A stretch of 64,000 bases of DNA, taken from positions 157,249-221,248 of the forward strand of contig NZ_JADTQG010000010.1 of the NCBI RefSeq assembly GCF_016008875.1. Direction: 5' to 3'. Source of the DNA: Ectopseudomonas mendocina (GTDB lineage: Bacteria; Pseudomonadota; Gammaproteobacteria; Pseudomonadales; Pseudomonadaceae). The position numbers and the translations under genes are program-made. The notes under the pieces were generated by a model. The model saw only the letters and a program-made list of their open reading frames with translations, ran no database searches and had not been told where the DNA came from. Of the stretch, positions 35,098-46,753 are shown piece after piece. The first letter of the stretch is position 1; each line of letters begins with the position of its first letter.

Positions 35098-35730
35098 TCA
35101 ACCGGCCTCAGGCTGGAAACGCACGACAAAACCGCTGAGCTTGTGCTGGCGATTGAGCTGGTCGCGCAGGCGCTCGGCCTCGGCACGCTCGATCAACGGG
35201 CCGACGAACACGCGATTCATGCCATCGAAGGTCCGGATATAGGCGTTGTAGCCCTGGCTGCGCAGGGTTTTCTGCAGGTTCTCCGCCCCACCGCGACTGG
35301 ACAGGCTGGCCAGTTGCACCGACCAACTGATCGGCAGACTGTTGGCGTCCAGGCGCCCTTCAGGCTTGGCCGGAGCCGTGGTGAGGGCCTGCTCGGTCTT
35401 GGCAGGCTCGGTCCTGGCCGGTTCGGGTCTGCTCGGCTCGACAGCAGGAGGCGGGTTCTGCTTGGGCTGCTCCGGCACCTCGACGATCTGCGGCTCAACC
35501 TCCTCGACCGGCACAGGTTCCTGCGGCAACTGCTCGGGCTCGACGACCTCAACAGGCTCGACCACGATCTCGGCAGCCTCCGGCGTCTGCGGCATCACCG
35601 GGGCCTCCACCACCACGCGACGCATCTCGTCTTCGCGCGACAGCAGCATCGGCAGGAAGATCACCGCCAGCGCCACCAGCACCAGCGCACCGACCATGCG
35701 CTGCTTGAGCCCCTTGTCCAGCATTGCCAT
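35098..35730 (-). CDS. SPOR-domain (DedD-like) cell-division protein
   Basis: A 210-residue protein with a short cytosolic N-terminus, one transmembrane helix (MVGALVLVALAVIFLPMLL), and a Pro/Glu/Val-rich linker (about 40-125). The C-terminal SPOR domain (about 135-205; SWSVQLASLSSRGGAENLQK, VFVGPLIERAEAE) binds denuded peptidoglycan at the septum. Start 35730 (MAMLDKG) parallels the P. aeruginosa homologue; 35724 is possible. It sits between folC and cvpA as expected. Confidence 0.9.
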   Translation of the reverse strand: MAMLDKGLKQRMVGALVLVALAVIFLPMLLSREDEMRRVVVEAPVMPQTPEAAEIVVEPVEVVEPEQLPQEPVPVEEVEPQIVEVPEQPKQNPPPAVEPSRPEPARTEPAKTEQALTTAPAKPEGRLDANSLPISWSVQLASLSSRGGAENLQKTLRSQGYNAYIRTFDGMNRVFVGPLIERAEAERLRDQLNRQHKLSGFVVRFQPEAG

Positions 35731-35745
35731 CCCCCAATCCCCTTA

Positions 35746-37023
35746 TCAAGCCGGGCGGGCCAGCCATTCCAGGGCCTCGGCCACGCAGAAAAACGATCCG
35801 AACAACAGTATCTCGTCACCCTCTGCCGCCTGCTCGCACTGCGCCTCGAGCGCAGCGCGCACATTCGGGTATTGCCCCACCGCCGCGCCCTGCGCCTGCA
35901 GATGCCCGGCCAGTTCACCGGCTGAACGCGAACGCGGCGTATCGAGCGGCGCCACCGCCCAGGTGGAAACCAGGCTCAAGAGCGGCGCGACCACGCCCGG
36001 CAAATCCTTGTCGGCCAACAGGGCGAACACGGCCCGGCGCTTTCCGTTCGGCGGGCGGCTTTCCAGGCGCTGCGCCAGATAATCGGCCGCATGGGGATTA
36101 TGCCCAACATCGAGCAACAGTGTGAGTGACTTGCCTCGCCAATCCAGCGCGCGGCGATCCAGCCGCCCGGTGACTCGCGTGGCCAGCAACGCCTGAGCAA
36201 TCTGCTGCTGATCCCAGGGCAGCGGCAAAAGCGCGTAGGCCTGCAACGCCAGCGCAGCGTTTTCCATGGGCAAATCGAGAACTGGCAACTGCTCCAGGCG
36301 CAGCACCTGGCCCTGCGCGTCGAGGCCATACCAGGACCAAGCCTGCGCCTTGACGCTCAGGTCATAGTCACGTCCGCGCAGGAACAGCGGCGCATCCAGG
36401 GTCGCGACCTGCTGCAACAAAGGCAGCGGCGGATCCAGATCACCGCACAAGGCAGGCTTGCCGGCACGCATGATGCCGGCTTTTTCGAAGGCCACCGACT
36501 CACGGGTATCACCGAGCCAGTCGGCATGATCCAGACCAATGCTGGTGATCAAGGCCAGATCGGCATCCACCAGATTGACCGCATCCAGACGCCCGCCCAG
36601 GCCGACTTCGAGCACCACAGCATCCAGCCCGGCCCGCTCGAACAGCCAGAAGGCTGCCAGCGTGCCCATCTCGAAGTAGGTCAGCGAAATTTCGCCACGC
36701 GCCGACTCGACCGCCGCGAAAGCCTGGCACAACGCCTCGTCGCTTACCTCACGCCCATCGACGAGCACACGCTCGTTGTAACGCAGCAGATGGGGCGAGC
36801 TGTAGACCCCGACACGCTGCCCCTGAGCACTGATCAGGCTGGCGAGAAAGGCGCAGGTGGAGCCCTTGCCGTTGGTGCCGGTGACGGTGATCACCAGCGG
36901 CGCGGGCTTGCCCAGGCCGAGCCGGCGCGCTACCTCGCGCGAGCGCTCCAGACCCATGTCGATGGCCGAGGGATGCAACTGCTCGAGGTAGGCGAGCCAC
37001 TCGCCCAGGCTACGTTCGGTCAT
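35746..37023 (-). CDS. folC: Bifunctional folylpolyglutamate/dihydrofolate synthase
   Basis: A 425-residue Mur-ligase-family enzyme that adds glutamate to folates and makes dihydrofolate from dihydropteroate. The P-loop is [17 protein letters not shown], and the central motif is [15 protein letters not shown] with [10 protein letters not shown] following. Its ATG overlaps the accD stop by 4 nt, giving coupled translation, a pairing conserved in many Proteobacteria. Confidence 0.95.
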   Translation of the reverse strand: MTERSLGEWLAYLEQLHPSAIDMGLERSREVARRLGLGKPAPLVITVTGTNGKGSTCAFLASLISAQGQRVGVYSSPHLLRYNERVLVDGREVSDEALCQAFAAVESARGEISLTYFEMGTLAAFWLFERAGLDAVVLEVGLGGRLDAVNLVDADLALITSIGLDHADWLGDTRESVAFEKAGIMRAGKPALCGDLDPPLPLLQQVATLDAPLFLRGRDYDLSVKAQAWSWYGLDAQGQVLRLEQLPVLDLPMENAALALQAYALLPLPWDQQQIAQALLATRVTGRLDRRALDWRGKSLTLLLDVGHNPHAADYLAQRLESRPPNGKRRAVFALLADKDLPGVVAPLLSLVSTWAVAPLDTPRSRSAGELAGHLQAQGAAVGQYPNVRAALEAQCEQAAEGDEILLFGSFFCVAEALEWLARPA

Positions 37024-37904
37024 GCAGTGGCCGGCAGGGAAACCGGGGAAGGACGATTCATCATCTGCGCCAACAGGCGCGCCAGACGCGGACGCAGCTC
37101 ATTGCGCGGAATGATCATGTCGATGGCACCGTGTTCGAGCAGGAACTCACTGCGCTGGAAGCCTTCCGGCAGCTTTTCGCGTACGGTCTGCTCGATCACG
37201 CGCGGGCCGGCGAAGCCGATCAGCGCCTTCGGCTCGGCCACGATCACATCGCCGAGCATCGCCAGGCTGGCCGATACGCCGCCGTAGACCGGGTCGGTCA
37301 GCACGGAGATGAACGGCAAGCCCTCTTCACGCAGACGCGCCAGCGCAGCGGAGGTCTTGGCCATCTGCATCAGCGAGATCAACGCCTCCTGCATGCGCGC
37401 GCCGCCGGAGGCGGAGAAGCACACCAGCGGACAGCGCTTTTCCAGCGCAACATTGGCCGCCTGGACGAAACGCTCGCCGACGACGGCACCCATGGAACCG
37501 CCCATGAAGGAGAACTCGAACGCGCAAACGGCGATCGGCATGCCTTCGAGGGTGCCGCTCATGGAGATCAGCGCATCCTTCTCGCCGGTCTGCTTCTGCG
37601 CAGCGGTAAAGCGATCCTTGTACTTCTTGCTGTCGCGGAACTTCAGACGGTCCACCGGCTCCAGGTCAGCGCCGATCTCTTCGCGGCCGTCGGCATCAAG
37701 GAAGATATCGAGACGCGCGCGCGCGCCGATGCGCATGTGATGGTTGCACTTTGGGCAGACGTCGAGGGTCTTTTCCAGCTCGGGACGATAAAGCACGGCA
37801 TCACAGGACGGACATTTGTGCCACAGGCCCTCGGGCACAGAGCTCTTCTTCACCTCGGAACGCATGATCGAGGGAATGAGTTTGTCTACCAACCAGTTGC
37901 TCAT
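37020..37904 (-). CDS. accD: Acetyl-CoA carboxylase carboxyltransferase subunit beta
   Basis: A 294-residue AccD. An N-terminal Cys4 zinc ribbon is visible ([15 protein letters not shown] then VCPKCNHHM), followed by the crotonase-like carboxyltransferase fold ([40 protein letters not shown]). With AccA it transfers CO2 from carboxybiotin to acetyl-CoA for fatty acid synthesis. About 117 nt separate it from trpF upstream. Confidence 0.97.
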   Translation of the reverse strand: MSNWLVDKLIPSIMRSEVKKSSVPEGLWHKCPSCDAVLYRPELEKTLDVCPKCNHHMRIGARARLDIFLDADGREEIGADLEPVDRLKFRDSKKYKDRFTAAQKQTGEKDALISMSGTLEGMPIAVCAFEFSFMGGSMGAVVGERFVQAANVALEKRCPLVCFSASGGARMQEALISLMQMAKTSAALARLREEGLPFISVLTDPVYGGVSASLAMLGDVIVAEPKALIGFAGPRVIEQTVREKLPEGFQRSEFLLEHGAIDMIIPRNELRPRLARLLAQMMNRPSPVSLPATA

Positions 37905-38021
37905 GCTGTCATTTCTCCATAACCGTTGGTTCGGATGAACGCTTCATCGTGAGCGCCCATCTCTAGCAATTCTTTTCTGCCGCATCGCGCCCATCGAAAC
38001 GAGCCACGGCAGCGTGACAGG

Positions 38022-38672
38022 CTAATTGACGGTCCCGCCTCGATCGCCGTCACATTGCGTGTCATGCACGGCCTGCACGAATGAACGAATCTTCTCTGCA
38101 TCCTTTATGCCTTTACTCACCTCTACCCCGCCACTGACATCGACGGCATAGGGCCGGACCTGGCGAATGGCGGCAGCGACGTTGCTCGCCTCCAGGCCGC
38201 CGGCAAGGATGATCGGTTTGCCAGCGTCCTGCGGTACGAGTGACCAGTCGAAGGCCGCCCCGGTTCCGCCGGGCACACCCTCGACGAAGGTGTCGAGGAG
38301 AATGCCGCGCGCACCGGCATAGGGCGCCATCGTGGCAGCCAGATCCTCACCAGGACGCACACGCAGAGCCTTTATGTAGGGTCGGCCATAGCCCTCGCAA
38401 TCAGCCGGCGACTCGTCGCCATGAAATTGCAGCAAGTCCAGCGGCACTTGCTGCAACACGGCCTGCAACTGATCACGCGGCATGTTCACGAACAGGCCAA
38501 CACAGGTCACGAAGGGCGGTACAGCCCGCACGATAGCAGCAGCCTGCTCGACACTGACGGCACGCGGGCTCTTGGCGTAGAACACCAGGCCAATGGCATC
38601 CGCCCCGGCCTCCACTGCGGCCAGCGCATCTTCCACTCGGGTAATGCCGCAAATCTTGCTGCGCACGCGCAT
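38022..38672 (-). CDS. trpF: Phosphoribosylanthranilate isomerase
   Basis: A 216-residue TIM-barrel isomerase of tryptophan synthesis. I chose ATG 38672 ([20 protein letters not shown]) because the catalytic Cys is in the first strand, KICGIT, and upstream residues are not family-like. The catalytic Asp lies in GILLDTFV and the phosphate-binding loops in [10 protein letters not shown] and VDVSGGVE. It lies 47 nt after truA, as in P. aeruginosa. Confidence 0.95.
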   Translation of the reverse strand: MRVRSKICGITRVEDALAAVEAGADAIGLVFYAKSPRAVSVEQAAAIVRAVPPFVTCVGLFVNMPRDQLQAVLQQVPLDLLQFHGDESPADCEGYGRPYIKALRVRPGEDLAATMAPYAGARGILLDTFVEGVPGGTGAAFDWSLVPQDAGKPIILAGGLEASNVAAAIRQVRPYAVDVSGGVEVSKGIKDAEKIRSFVQAVHDTQCDGDRGGTVN

Positions 38673-38718
38673 TCGCTTCACACCTTCTGCCTGTCGAACG
38701 CCGGATGGTAACAAAGGC

Positions 38719-39582
38719 TCAGCCTTGCCGCACATCTACCAGACCGGAAAGAAAATGCGGCCCAAGGTAGCGCGACGGCAACTCGAACTCTTCCGGGTAA
38801 TCCACCTGTACCAGGTACAGGCCGTAGGGATGCGCAGTCACGCCTCCGCTATGGCGATCCCCGCGCTCGAGCACCTCGCGCGCCCACTCGGGCGGCCGCT
38901 CACCAGCGCCAATGGTCATCAACACGCCGGCGATGTTACGCACCATATGGTGCAAAAACGCATTGGCGCGGATATCCAGAACGATAAAGCGGCCATGTTC
39001 GATCAACTGCAGATGGTGAACGGTCTTGACCGGTGATTTGGCCTGGCACCGCGTCGCGCGGAAGGCACTGAAATCATGCGTGCCAACCAGGGCCAGCGCG
39101 GCTTCACGCATGCGCGCCACATCAAGCGGCCGATGATTCCAAGTCACCTCTTCAGCCATATGCGCCGGACGAATCGGATCGTTGTAGATGACGTAGCGAT
39201 AGCGCCGCGCCATGGCCGAAAAACGCGCATGAAAATGCGCCGGCATTACCTTGGCCCAGGTCACGCTGATGTCGCTGGGCAGGTTCATGTTGGCCCCCAT
39301 GATCCAGGCATGCAGCGAGCGCTCGACGGTGGTATCGAAATGCACCACCTGACCGCTGGAATGCACGGACGCATCGGTGCGCCCTGCGCAGTGAATAGTG
39401 ACGGGCGCACCGCCTGCCACTTTCGACAGCGCATCCTCCAGGCACCCCTGGATGGAAGCGACCTTGCCGCTCTGACGTTGGAAACCGCGATAACGTGCGC
39501 CTTTGTATTCAAGGCCCAGGGCGACTCTGGAAAAGCCAGCGGCCGCCATTTCGGCGGCCGCTACAGGTACTGCTTCAGACAT
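38719..39582 (-). CDS. truA: tRNA pseudouridine(38-40) synthase TruA
   Basis: A 287-residue TruA. I used ATG 39582, which overlaps the fimV stop region (fimV ends at 39591); an in-frame TTG at 39594 is less likely. The catalytic Asp is in [18 protein letters not shown]. It modifies uridines 38-40 in the anticodon arm of tRNAs. The C-terminus ([18 protein letters not shown]) is standard. Confidence 0.96.
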   Translation of the reverse strand: MSEAVPVAAAEMAAAGFSRVALGLEYKGARYRGFQRQSGKVASIQGCLEDALSKVAGGAPVTIHCAGRTDASVHSSGQVVHFDTTVERSLHAWIMGANMNLPSDISVTWAKVMPAHFHARFSAMARRYRYVIYNDPIRPAHMAEEVTWNHRPLDVARMREAALALVGTHDFSAFRATRCQAKSPVKTVHHLQLIEHGRFIVLDIRANAFLHHMVRNIAGVLMTIGAGERPPEWAREVLERGDRHSGGVTAHPYGLYLVQVDYPEEFELPSRYLGPHFLSGLVDVRQG

Positions 39583-39590
39583 GGAATCGA

Positions 39591-42446
39591 TCAAACCAAC
39601 TTGGAAATCATCTCGCGAGCTTCCTGCTGCTGTGCGTCGTTACCCTCGGCGACCACCTCATCGAGAATGTCGCGCGCCCCTTCGGTGTCGCCCATGTCGA
39701 TGTAGGCGCGCGCCAGGTCCAGCTTGGTCGCGGTCTCATCGGTGCCGGAGAGGAAATCGAAGTCGTCGTCACCATCCAGACCAGCAGACAGGTCATCGAC
39801 CGGGGCCAACGGAGCCGCTTGCGGCTCTTCGAAATCGTTCGACAACTGATCCAGCTCGGCAGTCACTTCATCGAGCTGCGCTGCAAAGCTGTCAGGCTCG
39901 ACAACAGGTTGAGCCGGGGTTTCGTCTTCGAGCGACAGATCGAAGTCGGCCGGCAGGTCGAGGTCGGCAGCCGGCGTCTCTTCCGGCAGATCGAGACTGA
40001 AGTCGGACAGATCGCCGGCAGGCTGATTCAGCGGCGCGTCATCATCCAGGCTCAGCAGGAAATCATCGGCTTCGTCGCTGGGGGCGGCAGCAGGCTCGTC
40101 CGGCTCGAGGCTGAATGCAGAGAGATCGTCGGCCGGCTGGGACAGTTCGACCTTGTCGTCGCCCAGAGTCAGATCGAAGTCCAGATCGTCATCAGCCGCA
40201 GCAGAGGGCGCAGCAGCAGGCTCGTCGATCAGGCCGAAGTCCAGGTCGTCATCCAACGACAGCGGCGCCTCATCGGCATTGACGGACTGAAGATCGCTCT
40301 CCAGATCGGCCTCGAGATCATCGAGGCTCAGGTCGAATGCTTCGTCCAGATCGCCAGTCGTGGCGGCAGGCGTCTCGGCGGCCGGCTCGTCCAGGCTGAG
40401 ATCATCGAGGTTGAAATCGCCCATGTCGTCTTCGGCGGGCGCTGCAGCAGCCACTACTCCGGCGCCGGTAAAGGCAGCGATGGCCGGATACTTGGACTTC
40501 AGTTGTTCGGCCTCGGCATTCGCCCCGCCGATTTCGCGCAGCTCGTTGTCCTGACGGGCAAAGCCTTCGCGATCACCCAGTTCGGCATAGACCTCCATCA
40601 ACTTCAGACGCAGGTCGGTACGATGCGGCTCGTCGTTGATCGCGTTCTGCAGCAGCTCAGCCGCCTGGTTGAAGCGGCCGTAGGCGATGTAGATATCCGC
40701 CTCGCCCAGGGCATCGCCTGTCTGCGCCGTAACGCGTTCTTCGCCAGCGGCCTGAACAGGCTCGTCGTCGAGACCGGCGAAGCTGTCTTGCGGCATATCC
40801 AGATCGGATGCGAATGCCTGATCCTGGCTCAGCTCATCAGCCAGCTCGTCTTGCTGCTCGGCTTCCTTCATGGCATTGCGGCGCGACAGCGCCATGAGGG
40901 CGACCAGCAGGAGCAGCAGCACGCCACCACCCGCCAGGCCCAGCGTCATCGGGTTGGCCATCAGGTCATCGACAAAGCTCTGCGGAGCCGGAGCCGGAGC
41001 TGGTGCCGGAGCTGGCGCAGCCGGCTTGGCCTCTTCGACCGGTTTGGCCGGAGCGGCAGGCTCAACGGCAGCAGCCGGCTCCTCGGCCGGCTGTTCGGTG
41101 GTGGCGGCGCTGTCTTCGACAGGCGCAGCCGGTTCCTCGGAATAGTTGTAGTCAGGCGCCGCCTCTTCAGGCGGCGAAGCCGGTGGTGTCGCTGCCTCCG
41201 ACACGGGAGGCGCAACCTCGGGCTCAGCAGTTGGCGCTTGCGCAGCCGGCGCATCGGTAGCAGGGGCTTGTGCAACCGGCTCGTCCGCAGCCGCCGGAGC
41301 CGGAGCCGCCGACAGATCGGCCTGCAACTTGGCCAACTGACTGTCTTTCAATTCGACCAGACGCTGCAGCTTGTCCAGCTGACTCTGCAGGTCACCGACG
41401 CGGCTCTGCAGCTCGGCATTCTCGCGACGGGTCGAGTCCAGGCTTTCCTGGGTCACGGCCAGCTTGTCGGTCAGCGCCTTGCTGTTGGCCGAGCCGGTAT
41501 CGCTACCGCGAGTGGACTGGCCGGCTTCAGCAGCGACCAGCTTCAGGCTGTCAGCCGACTCGGCAGTGGCCGGCGCGGAACCTGCGGTGGTACGGCGCGT
41601 GGCATCCAGCTGACGCGAGGCGACGGCGCGACCTTCGCGCCAGGCGGCGTTCTGCTCGGCCACCTGAGCGACCGCCTCGGCATTGCTGCGGCTGCGAATC
41701 TGCTGCTCGTCCGGCAGGCGCAGCACCTGGCCGCTCTTCATGCGGTTGATGTTACCGCCAATGAAGGCATCAGGATTCAGGTCCTGGATGGCCAGCATGG
41801 TCTGGTTGACCGAAGAGCCACCGCCAACACGCTGGGCGATTTCCCAGAGCGTATCGTTGGCAGTGGTTCTGTATTCGTTACCGGCAATGGCGCGAGAAGC
41901 CGGGGCCGGTGCGGCAGGACGCGGCGCGGGAGCCGGTGCGGCGCTGCTCGGAGCGGGCGCGGAAGGCGCAACGGCCGCACGCGGTGCAGGCGCGGGAGCG
42001 GCAATCGGCAATTGCGGCGCAGCGGCTACCGTGGTCTGCGGAGAGTAAAGCGGTGGATCGAGCAGCAGGGTGTACTCACGTAGCAACCGACCGTTCGGCC
42101 AGAGCACTTCCACCAGGAAGTTGAGGTAGGGTTCGCGCACAGCCTTACTTGAAGTAACGCGAATGACACTCTTGCCATTAGGTTTCAATACGGGAGTGAA
42201 CTTGAGATCGGTCAGGAAGTACTGACGATCGACGCCCGCCTTGATGAACTCTTCAGGGGACGCGAGGTTGGGAATCACCTCATTGGAGGCCAGGTCGCGC
42301 ACCTCCAGCAATTCGATTTCCGCCACCAGCGGCTGATTCAGCGAGGACTGCAGGGTGACTTCACCCAACCCCAGCGCATGCGCCATACCGGAAGACAGCG
42401 CGGAAGCGGCTGCGATTGCCAGCACCAGTTTGCGAACCCGAACCAT
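39591..42446 (-). CDS. fimV: FimV, polar pilus/secretion landmark protein
   Basis: A 951-residue protein starting at ATG 42446, where a signal peptide begins (VRKLVLAIAAASALSSGMAH). Order: FimV N-terminal domain (GLGEVTLQSSLNQPLVAEIE), a LysM motif (NDTLWEIAQRVG), a coiled coil, a Pro/Ala-rich periplasmic linker, one transmembrane helix (LGLAGGGVLLLLLVALMAL), a highly acidic cytosolic region with repeats of the type LDDDLDFDL, and a C-terminal TPR-like domain (DLARAYIDMGDTEGARDIL). It organises type IV pili, cAMP signalling and type II secretion at the pole. Confidence 0.96.
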   Translation of the reverse strand: MVRVRKLVLAIAAASALSSGMAHALGLGEVTLQSSLNQPLVAEIELLEVRDLASNEVIPNLASPEEFIKAGVDRQYFLTDLKFTPVLKPNGKSVIRVTSSKAVREPYLNFLVEVLWPNGRLLREYTLLLDPPLYSPQTTVAAAPQLPIAAPAPAPRAAVAPSAPAPSSAAPAPAPRPAAPAPASRAIAGNEYRTTANDTLWEIAQRVGGGSSVNQTMLAIQDLNPDAFIGGNINRMKSGQVLRLPDEQQIRSRSNAEAVAQVAEQNAAWREGRAVASRQLDATRRTTAGSAPATAESADSLKLVAAEAGQSTRGSDTGSANSKALTDKLAVTQESLDSTRRENAELQSRVGDLQSQLDKLQRLVELKDSQLAKLQADLSAAPAPAAADEPVAQAPATDAPAAQAPTAEPEVAPPVSEAATPPASPPEEAAPDYNYSEEPAAPVEDSAATTEQPAEEPAAAVEPAAPAKPVEEAKPAAPAPAPAPAPAPQSFVDDLMANPMTLGLAGGGVLLLLLVALMALSRRNAMKEAEQQDELADELSQDQAFASDLDMPQDSFAGLDDEPVQAAGEERVTAQTGDALGEADIYIAYGRFNQAAELLQNAINDEPHRTDLRLKLMEVYAELGDREGFARQDNELREIGGANAEAEQLKSKYPAIAAFTGAGVVAAAAPAEDDMGDFNLDDLSLDEPAAETPAATTGDLDEAFDLSLDDLEADLESDLQSVNADEAPLSLDDDLDFGLIDEPAAAPSAAADDDLDFDLTLGDDKVELSQPADDLSAFSLEPDEPAAAPSDEADDFLLSLDDDAPLNQPAGDLSDFSLDLPEETPAADLDLPADFDLSLEDETPAQPVVEPDSFAAQLDEVTAELDQLSNDFEEPQAAPLAPVDDLSAGLDGDDDFDFLSGTDETATKLDLARAYIDMGDTEGARDILDEVVAEGNDAQQQEAREMISKLV

Positions 42447-42601
42447 AGCGTTATCCCTTGTTTTAGCTTTTTTCTCGGCATGCGAGAGGGTCTTGAGAAT
42501 TGCTGCCTGCCTCCGCTCTAGGAGCGGCTCCCCATTCAGCAATCAACTCAGCCAGTATTGCCAAGCTAGAAAGATTCTTCAAATTTCTAGGTAAGTATCT
42601 T

Positions 42602-43612
42602 TTACAGATAGTGTTTTATCAATAACTCGGCCAGCTGCACTGCATTCAGGGCGGCGCCTTTTCTTACATTATCAGACGCAATCCACAAATTGAGCTGCGT
42701 TGGATCGCCGACACCACGACGAACCCGCCCGACATAGACTTGATCCTGCCCCACCGCATCGCCCACAGCAGTCGGGTAGTCGCCCGTCTCAACCAGTTCG
42801 ATCCCCTGAGCGGCCTCGAGCAACTGCAGCACGGCACTGACGTCGACCTCAGAATCCGCCTGCACGCCAAGCACCAGGCTATCGCCAAAAAATACCGGGG
42901 CCAGGGCGCACGTCGCGGCCACCGGAAGTTCGGGCACGTCGAGCAATTGCCGAACCTCTGCGGCGAGGCGCTTCTCCAACTGCGCGTGCCCCTGTTCGTC
43001 CACTTCGCCGACCTGCGCCAGCAGGTTGAAGGCGATCTGCCGATCCACCGTCCTGGACTCCAGCGGACGTGCGTTGAGCAATTCGGCGGTCTGCCGCGCC
43101 AACTCCTGTACGCCACTGCGCCCCAGCGTCGAAATCGCCAACATGGCAGTCAGCTGCAACCGCTGCGGCTGCAGTATCGGTTTCAATGCAGACAGCACCA
43201 ATGCGCAGGCAACCGCCGAAGGGGTTGGCGCACTGACGCACCACGGCTTGCTCAACGCCGGCAGCGCCTCGACGCCCAGCTCCGGCAACACACAGGGGGC
43301 CTGCTCCAGCGGTAACGCAGCGCTCAGATCGATGAGCGAGCAGCCGGCCGCCAGCACACGCTCACGGCAATCGCGCGTGACTTCCGCGCCTGCGGCGAAG
43401 AACGCCAACTGCACCTGCGAGAAGTCGAAGGCCTCGAGCGACCTGACTCGGACCTGGCGGCCACGGAATGACAGGCTCTGCCCTGCCGACTCGCTACTGG
43501 CCAGCAGGTGCAGATCCTTGAGTGGAAATTCGCGCTCTTCGAGCAACTCGACCAGCGCTTCGCCGATATTACCGGTGGCACCGATCAGGGCGACATTGAT
43601 GGGCTGACTCAT
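42602..43612 (-). CDS. USG-1 protein, aspartate-semialdehyde dehydrogenase-like
   Basis: A 336-residue ASADH-fold protein starting at ATG 43612 (MSQPINVALIGATGNIGEAL). The NAD(P)-binding glycine motif is intact. The position of the active-site Cys (NCT in true Asd) reads APTPS at about residues 128-132, so the catalytic thiol is missing and enzyme activity is unlikely. Such USG-1 homologues lie between asd and fimV/truA in pseudomonads; the role is unknown. It follows asd with a terminator-like hairpin between. Confidence 0.88.
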   Translation of the reverse strand: MSQPINVALIGATGNIGEALVELLEEREFPLKDLHLLASSESAGQSLSFRGRQVRVRSLEAFDFSQVQLAFFAAGAEVTRDCRERVLAAGCSLIDLSAALPLEQAPCVLPELGVEALPALSKPWCVSAPTPSAVACALVLSALKPILQPQRLQLTAMLAISTLGRSGVQELARQTAELLNARPLESRTVDRQIAFNLLAQVGEVDEQGHAQLEKRLAAEVRQLLDVPELPVAATCALAPVFFGDSLVLGVQADSEVDVSAVLQLLEAAQGIELVETGDYPTAVGDAVGQDQVYVGRVRRGVGDPTQLNLWIASDNVRKGAALNAVQLAELLIKHYL

Positions 43613-43693
43613 GGACTGACCTACGACGCAGAGGGAGCGGCACTGTAACTGCACGCCCACATCCGGGCAACGATGTGCCCCATAAAAGACAAA

Positions 43694-43717
43694 GCCCCTC
43701 TGCCAAAACAGAAGGGC
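43694..43717 (-). terminator. Rho-independent terminator after asd
   Basis: On the minus strand GCCCTTCTG pairs with CAGAGGGGC (one wobble) and is followed by TTTGTCTTTT. It lies 31 nt past the asd stop and before the USG-1 gene. Confidence 0.8.
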
Positions 43718-43747
43718 CTCGTTTGATTCCGGATACCCGGCTGGCGC

Positions 43748-44860
43748 TTAGCGCTCCAGCAGAATCCGCAGCATGCGGCGCAGCGGTTCGGCAGCGCCCC
43801 ACAGCAGTTGGTCACCCACGGTGAAGGCACCCAGATACTGCGAGCCCATGTTGAGCTTGCGCAGACGACCGACCGGAACGCTCAGGGTGCCGGTCACGGC
43901 AGTCGGCCCGAGTTCGCGGATGGAGTCTTCGCGATGGTTCGGCACCAGCTTGACCCAGGGATTGTGCTGGCTGATCAGGCCTTCGATGTCGCCCATCGGC
44001 ACGTCCTTGTTGAGCTTGATGGTCAGCGCCTGGCTATGGCAACGCATGGCGCCGATGCGCACGCAGATACCGTCGACCGGGATCGGGTTCTTGAAACGGC
44101 CGAGGATCTTGTTGGTTTCGGCCTGGGCTTTCCACTCTTCGCGGCTCTGCCCGTTCGGCAGCTCCTTGTCGATATAGGGGATCAGGCTGCCGGCCAGCGG
44201 CACGCCGAAATTGTCCACCGGGAAGGCCTCGCCACGCATGGCTTCAGCAACCTTACGATCGATGTCGAGGATGGCGCTGGCCGGGTCGGCCAGTTCATCG
44301 GCGACGGCACCATTGATCGCGCCCATCTGCTTGATCAGCTCGCGCATGTTCTGCGCGCCAGCACCGGAGGCCGCCTGGTAGGTCATGGCGCTCATCCATT
44401 CGACCAGACCGGCTTCGTACAGGCCGCCCAAGGCCATCAGCATCAGGCTAACGGTGCAGTTGCCGCCGATGTAGTTCTTGCTGCCGGCATCCAGCGCCTG
44501 GTCGATCACCTTGCGGTTGACCGGGTCGAGCACGATTACCGCACTGTCATCCATACGCAGGCTGGAAGCCGCGTCGATCCAGTAGCCCTGCCAGCCGGCT
44601 TCACGCAGTTTGGGGAAGACTTCATTGGTGTAGTCGCCGCCCTGGCAGGTCAGGATCACGTCCAGGCCCTTGAGGTCGTCGATGCTGTAGGCGTCCTTCA
44701 GCGGGGCAATGTCCTTGCCAATGGCAGGGCCCTGGCCGCCGACATTGGAGGTGGTGAAGAACACCGGCTCGATCAGGTCGAAGTCCCGCTCTTCCAGCAT
44801 GCGCTGCATGAGCACGGAACCGACCATGCCACGCCAACCGATCAGACCTACACGTTTCAT
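43748..44860 (-). CDS. asd: Aspartate-semialdehyde dehydrogenase
   Basis: A 370-residue Asd of the gamma-proteobacterial type. It begins [20 protein letters not shown], with the catalytic Cys135 in GGNCTVSLM and the substrate-binding [11 protein letters not shown]. It reduces aspartyl phosphate for lysine, diaminopimelate, threonine and methionine synthesis. It lies 56 nt downstream of leuB on the same strand. Confidence 0.97.
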   Translation of the reverse strand: MKRVGLIGWRGMVGSVLMQRMLEERDFDLIEPVFFTTSNVGGQGPAIGKDIAPLKDAYSIDDLKGLDVILTCQGGDYTNEVFPKLREAGWQGYWIDAASSLRMDDSAVIVLDPVNRKVIDQALDAGSKNYIGGNCTVSLMLMALGGLYEAGLVEWMSAMTYQAASGAGAQNMRELIKQMGAINGAVADELADPASAILDIDRKVAEAMRGEAFPVDNFGVPLAGSLIPYIDKELPNGQSREEWKAQAETNKILGRFKNPIPVDGICVRIGAMRCHSQALTIKLNKDVPMGDIEGLISQHNPWVKLVPNHREDSIRELGPTAVTGTLSVPVGRLRKLNMGSQYLGAFTVGDQLLWGAAEPLRRMLRILLER

Positions 44861-44916
44861 AACGACTACACCTATATAAACAGCCAGCCGGAACCACCCC
44901 GGCGGGGCTGGGAAGA

Positions 44917-45996
<1,080 letters not shown>

Positions 45997-46020
45997 GAAG
46001 ATTTCCTTCGGAAATAGCTA

Positions 46021-46078
46021 CAAGCTTCAAGCTGCAAGCCACAAGCAAAAGCCGCTTTTACTTGCAGCTTGAAGCTTG
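46021..46078. repeat. 18-bp perfect inverted repeat between leuD and leuB
   Basis: CAAGCTTCAAGCTGCAAG (46021-46038) and its exact reverse complement (46061-46078) flank a 22-nt loop. Shorter direct repeats of AAGCTTGCGGCTTGCAGC type follow to about 46,090. No T-run is adjacent. It could act as an mRNA processing or stability element within the leu operon. It occupies the leuD-leuB gap and nothing else is there. Confidence 0.9.
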
Positions 46079-46094
46079 CGGCTTGCAGCCGGGT

Positions 46095-46745
46095 TTATTT
46101 GATCGCGCCGAACAGCCAGGGGCTGCCCTGCTGGTACTTGGCTTCGAAGGCCTTGATCGCGTCCTGATCCTGCAGAGTGAGGCCGATGTCGTCCAGGCCG
46201 TTGAGCAGGCAGTGCTTGCGGAAGGCATCGACTTCGAAGCTGTACTGCACGCCATCGGGACGGGTCACGGTCTGCGCTTCGAGGTCGACGGTCAATTGAT
46301 AACCCTCGGTAGCCTCGGTCTGCTCGAACAGCGCATCGACCTCTTCGTCCTTGAGGATGATCGGCAGCAGGCCGTTCTTGAAGCTGTTGTTGAAAAAAAT
46401 GTCGGCGAAGCTCGGCGCGATGACGGTGCGAAAACCGTACTCGTCCAGCGCCCACGGCGCATGCTCGCGCGAGGAACCGCAGCCGAAGTTCTCGCGGGCC
46501 AGCAGCACACTGGCACCCTGATAACGCGGGAAGTTGAGCACGAAATCCTTGTTGATCGGACGCTTGGAGTTGTCCTGGTTCGGCTGGCCGACATCCAGAT
46601 AGCGCCACTCGTCGAACAGATTCGGGCCAAAGCCCGTGCGCTTGATCGACTTCAGGAACTGCTTGGGAATGATCTGATCGGTATCGACGTTGGCACGGTC
46701 GAGCGGGCAGACCAGGCCGGTGTGTTGGGTAAAGGCTTTCATCAT
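46095..46745 (-). CDS. leuD: 3-isopropylmalate dehydratase small subunit
   Basis: A 216-residue aconitase swivel-domain protein. It contains [19 protein letters not shown] near the N-terminus and [15 protein letters not shown], the small-subunit signature. With LeuC it isomerises isopropylmalate. It starts 8 nt after leuC ends. Confidence 0.97.
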   Translation of the reverse strand: MMKAFTQHTGLVCPLDRANVDTDQIIPKQFLKSIKRTGFGPNLFDEWRYLDVGQPNQDNSKRPINKDFVLNFPRYQGASVLLARENFGCGSSREHAPWALDEYGFRTVIAPSFADIFFNNSFKNGLLPIILKDEEVDALFEQTEATEGYQLTVDLEAQTVTRPDGVQYSFEVDAFRKHCLLNGLDDIGLTLQDQDAIKAFEAKYQQGSPWLFGAIK

Positions 46746-46753
46746 CTAAATCC

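Noticed and set aside
39495..42083. Long plus-strand open frame (862 codons) antisense to fimV
   Set aside because: It mirrors the acidic, low-complexity part of fimV, has biased Arg/Gln composition and no RBS; fimV has clear domains.
46021..46078. Rho-independent terminator between leuD and leuB
   Set aside because: The stem is long, but no T-run follows on the transcribed strand, so I list it as a repeat only.
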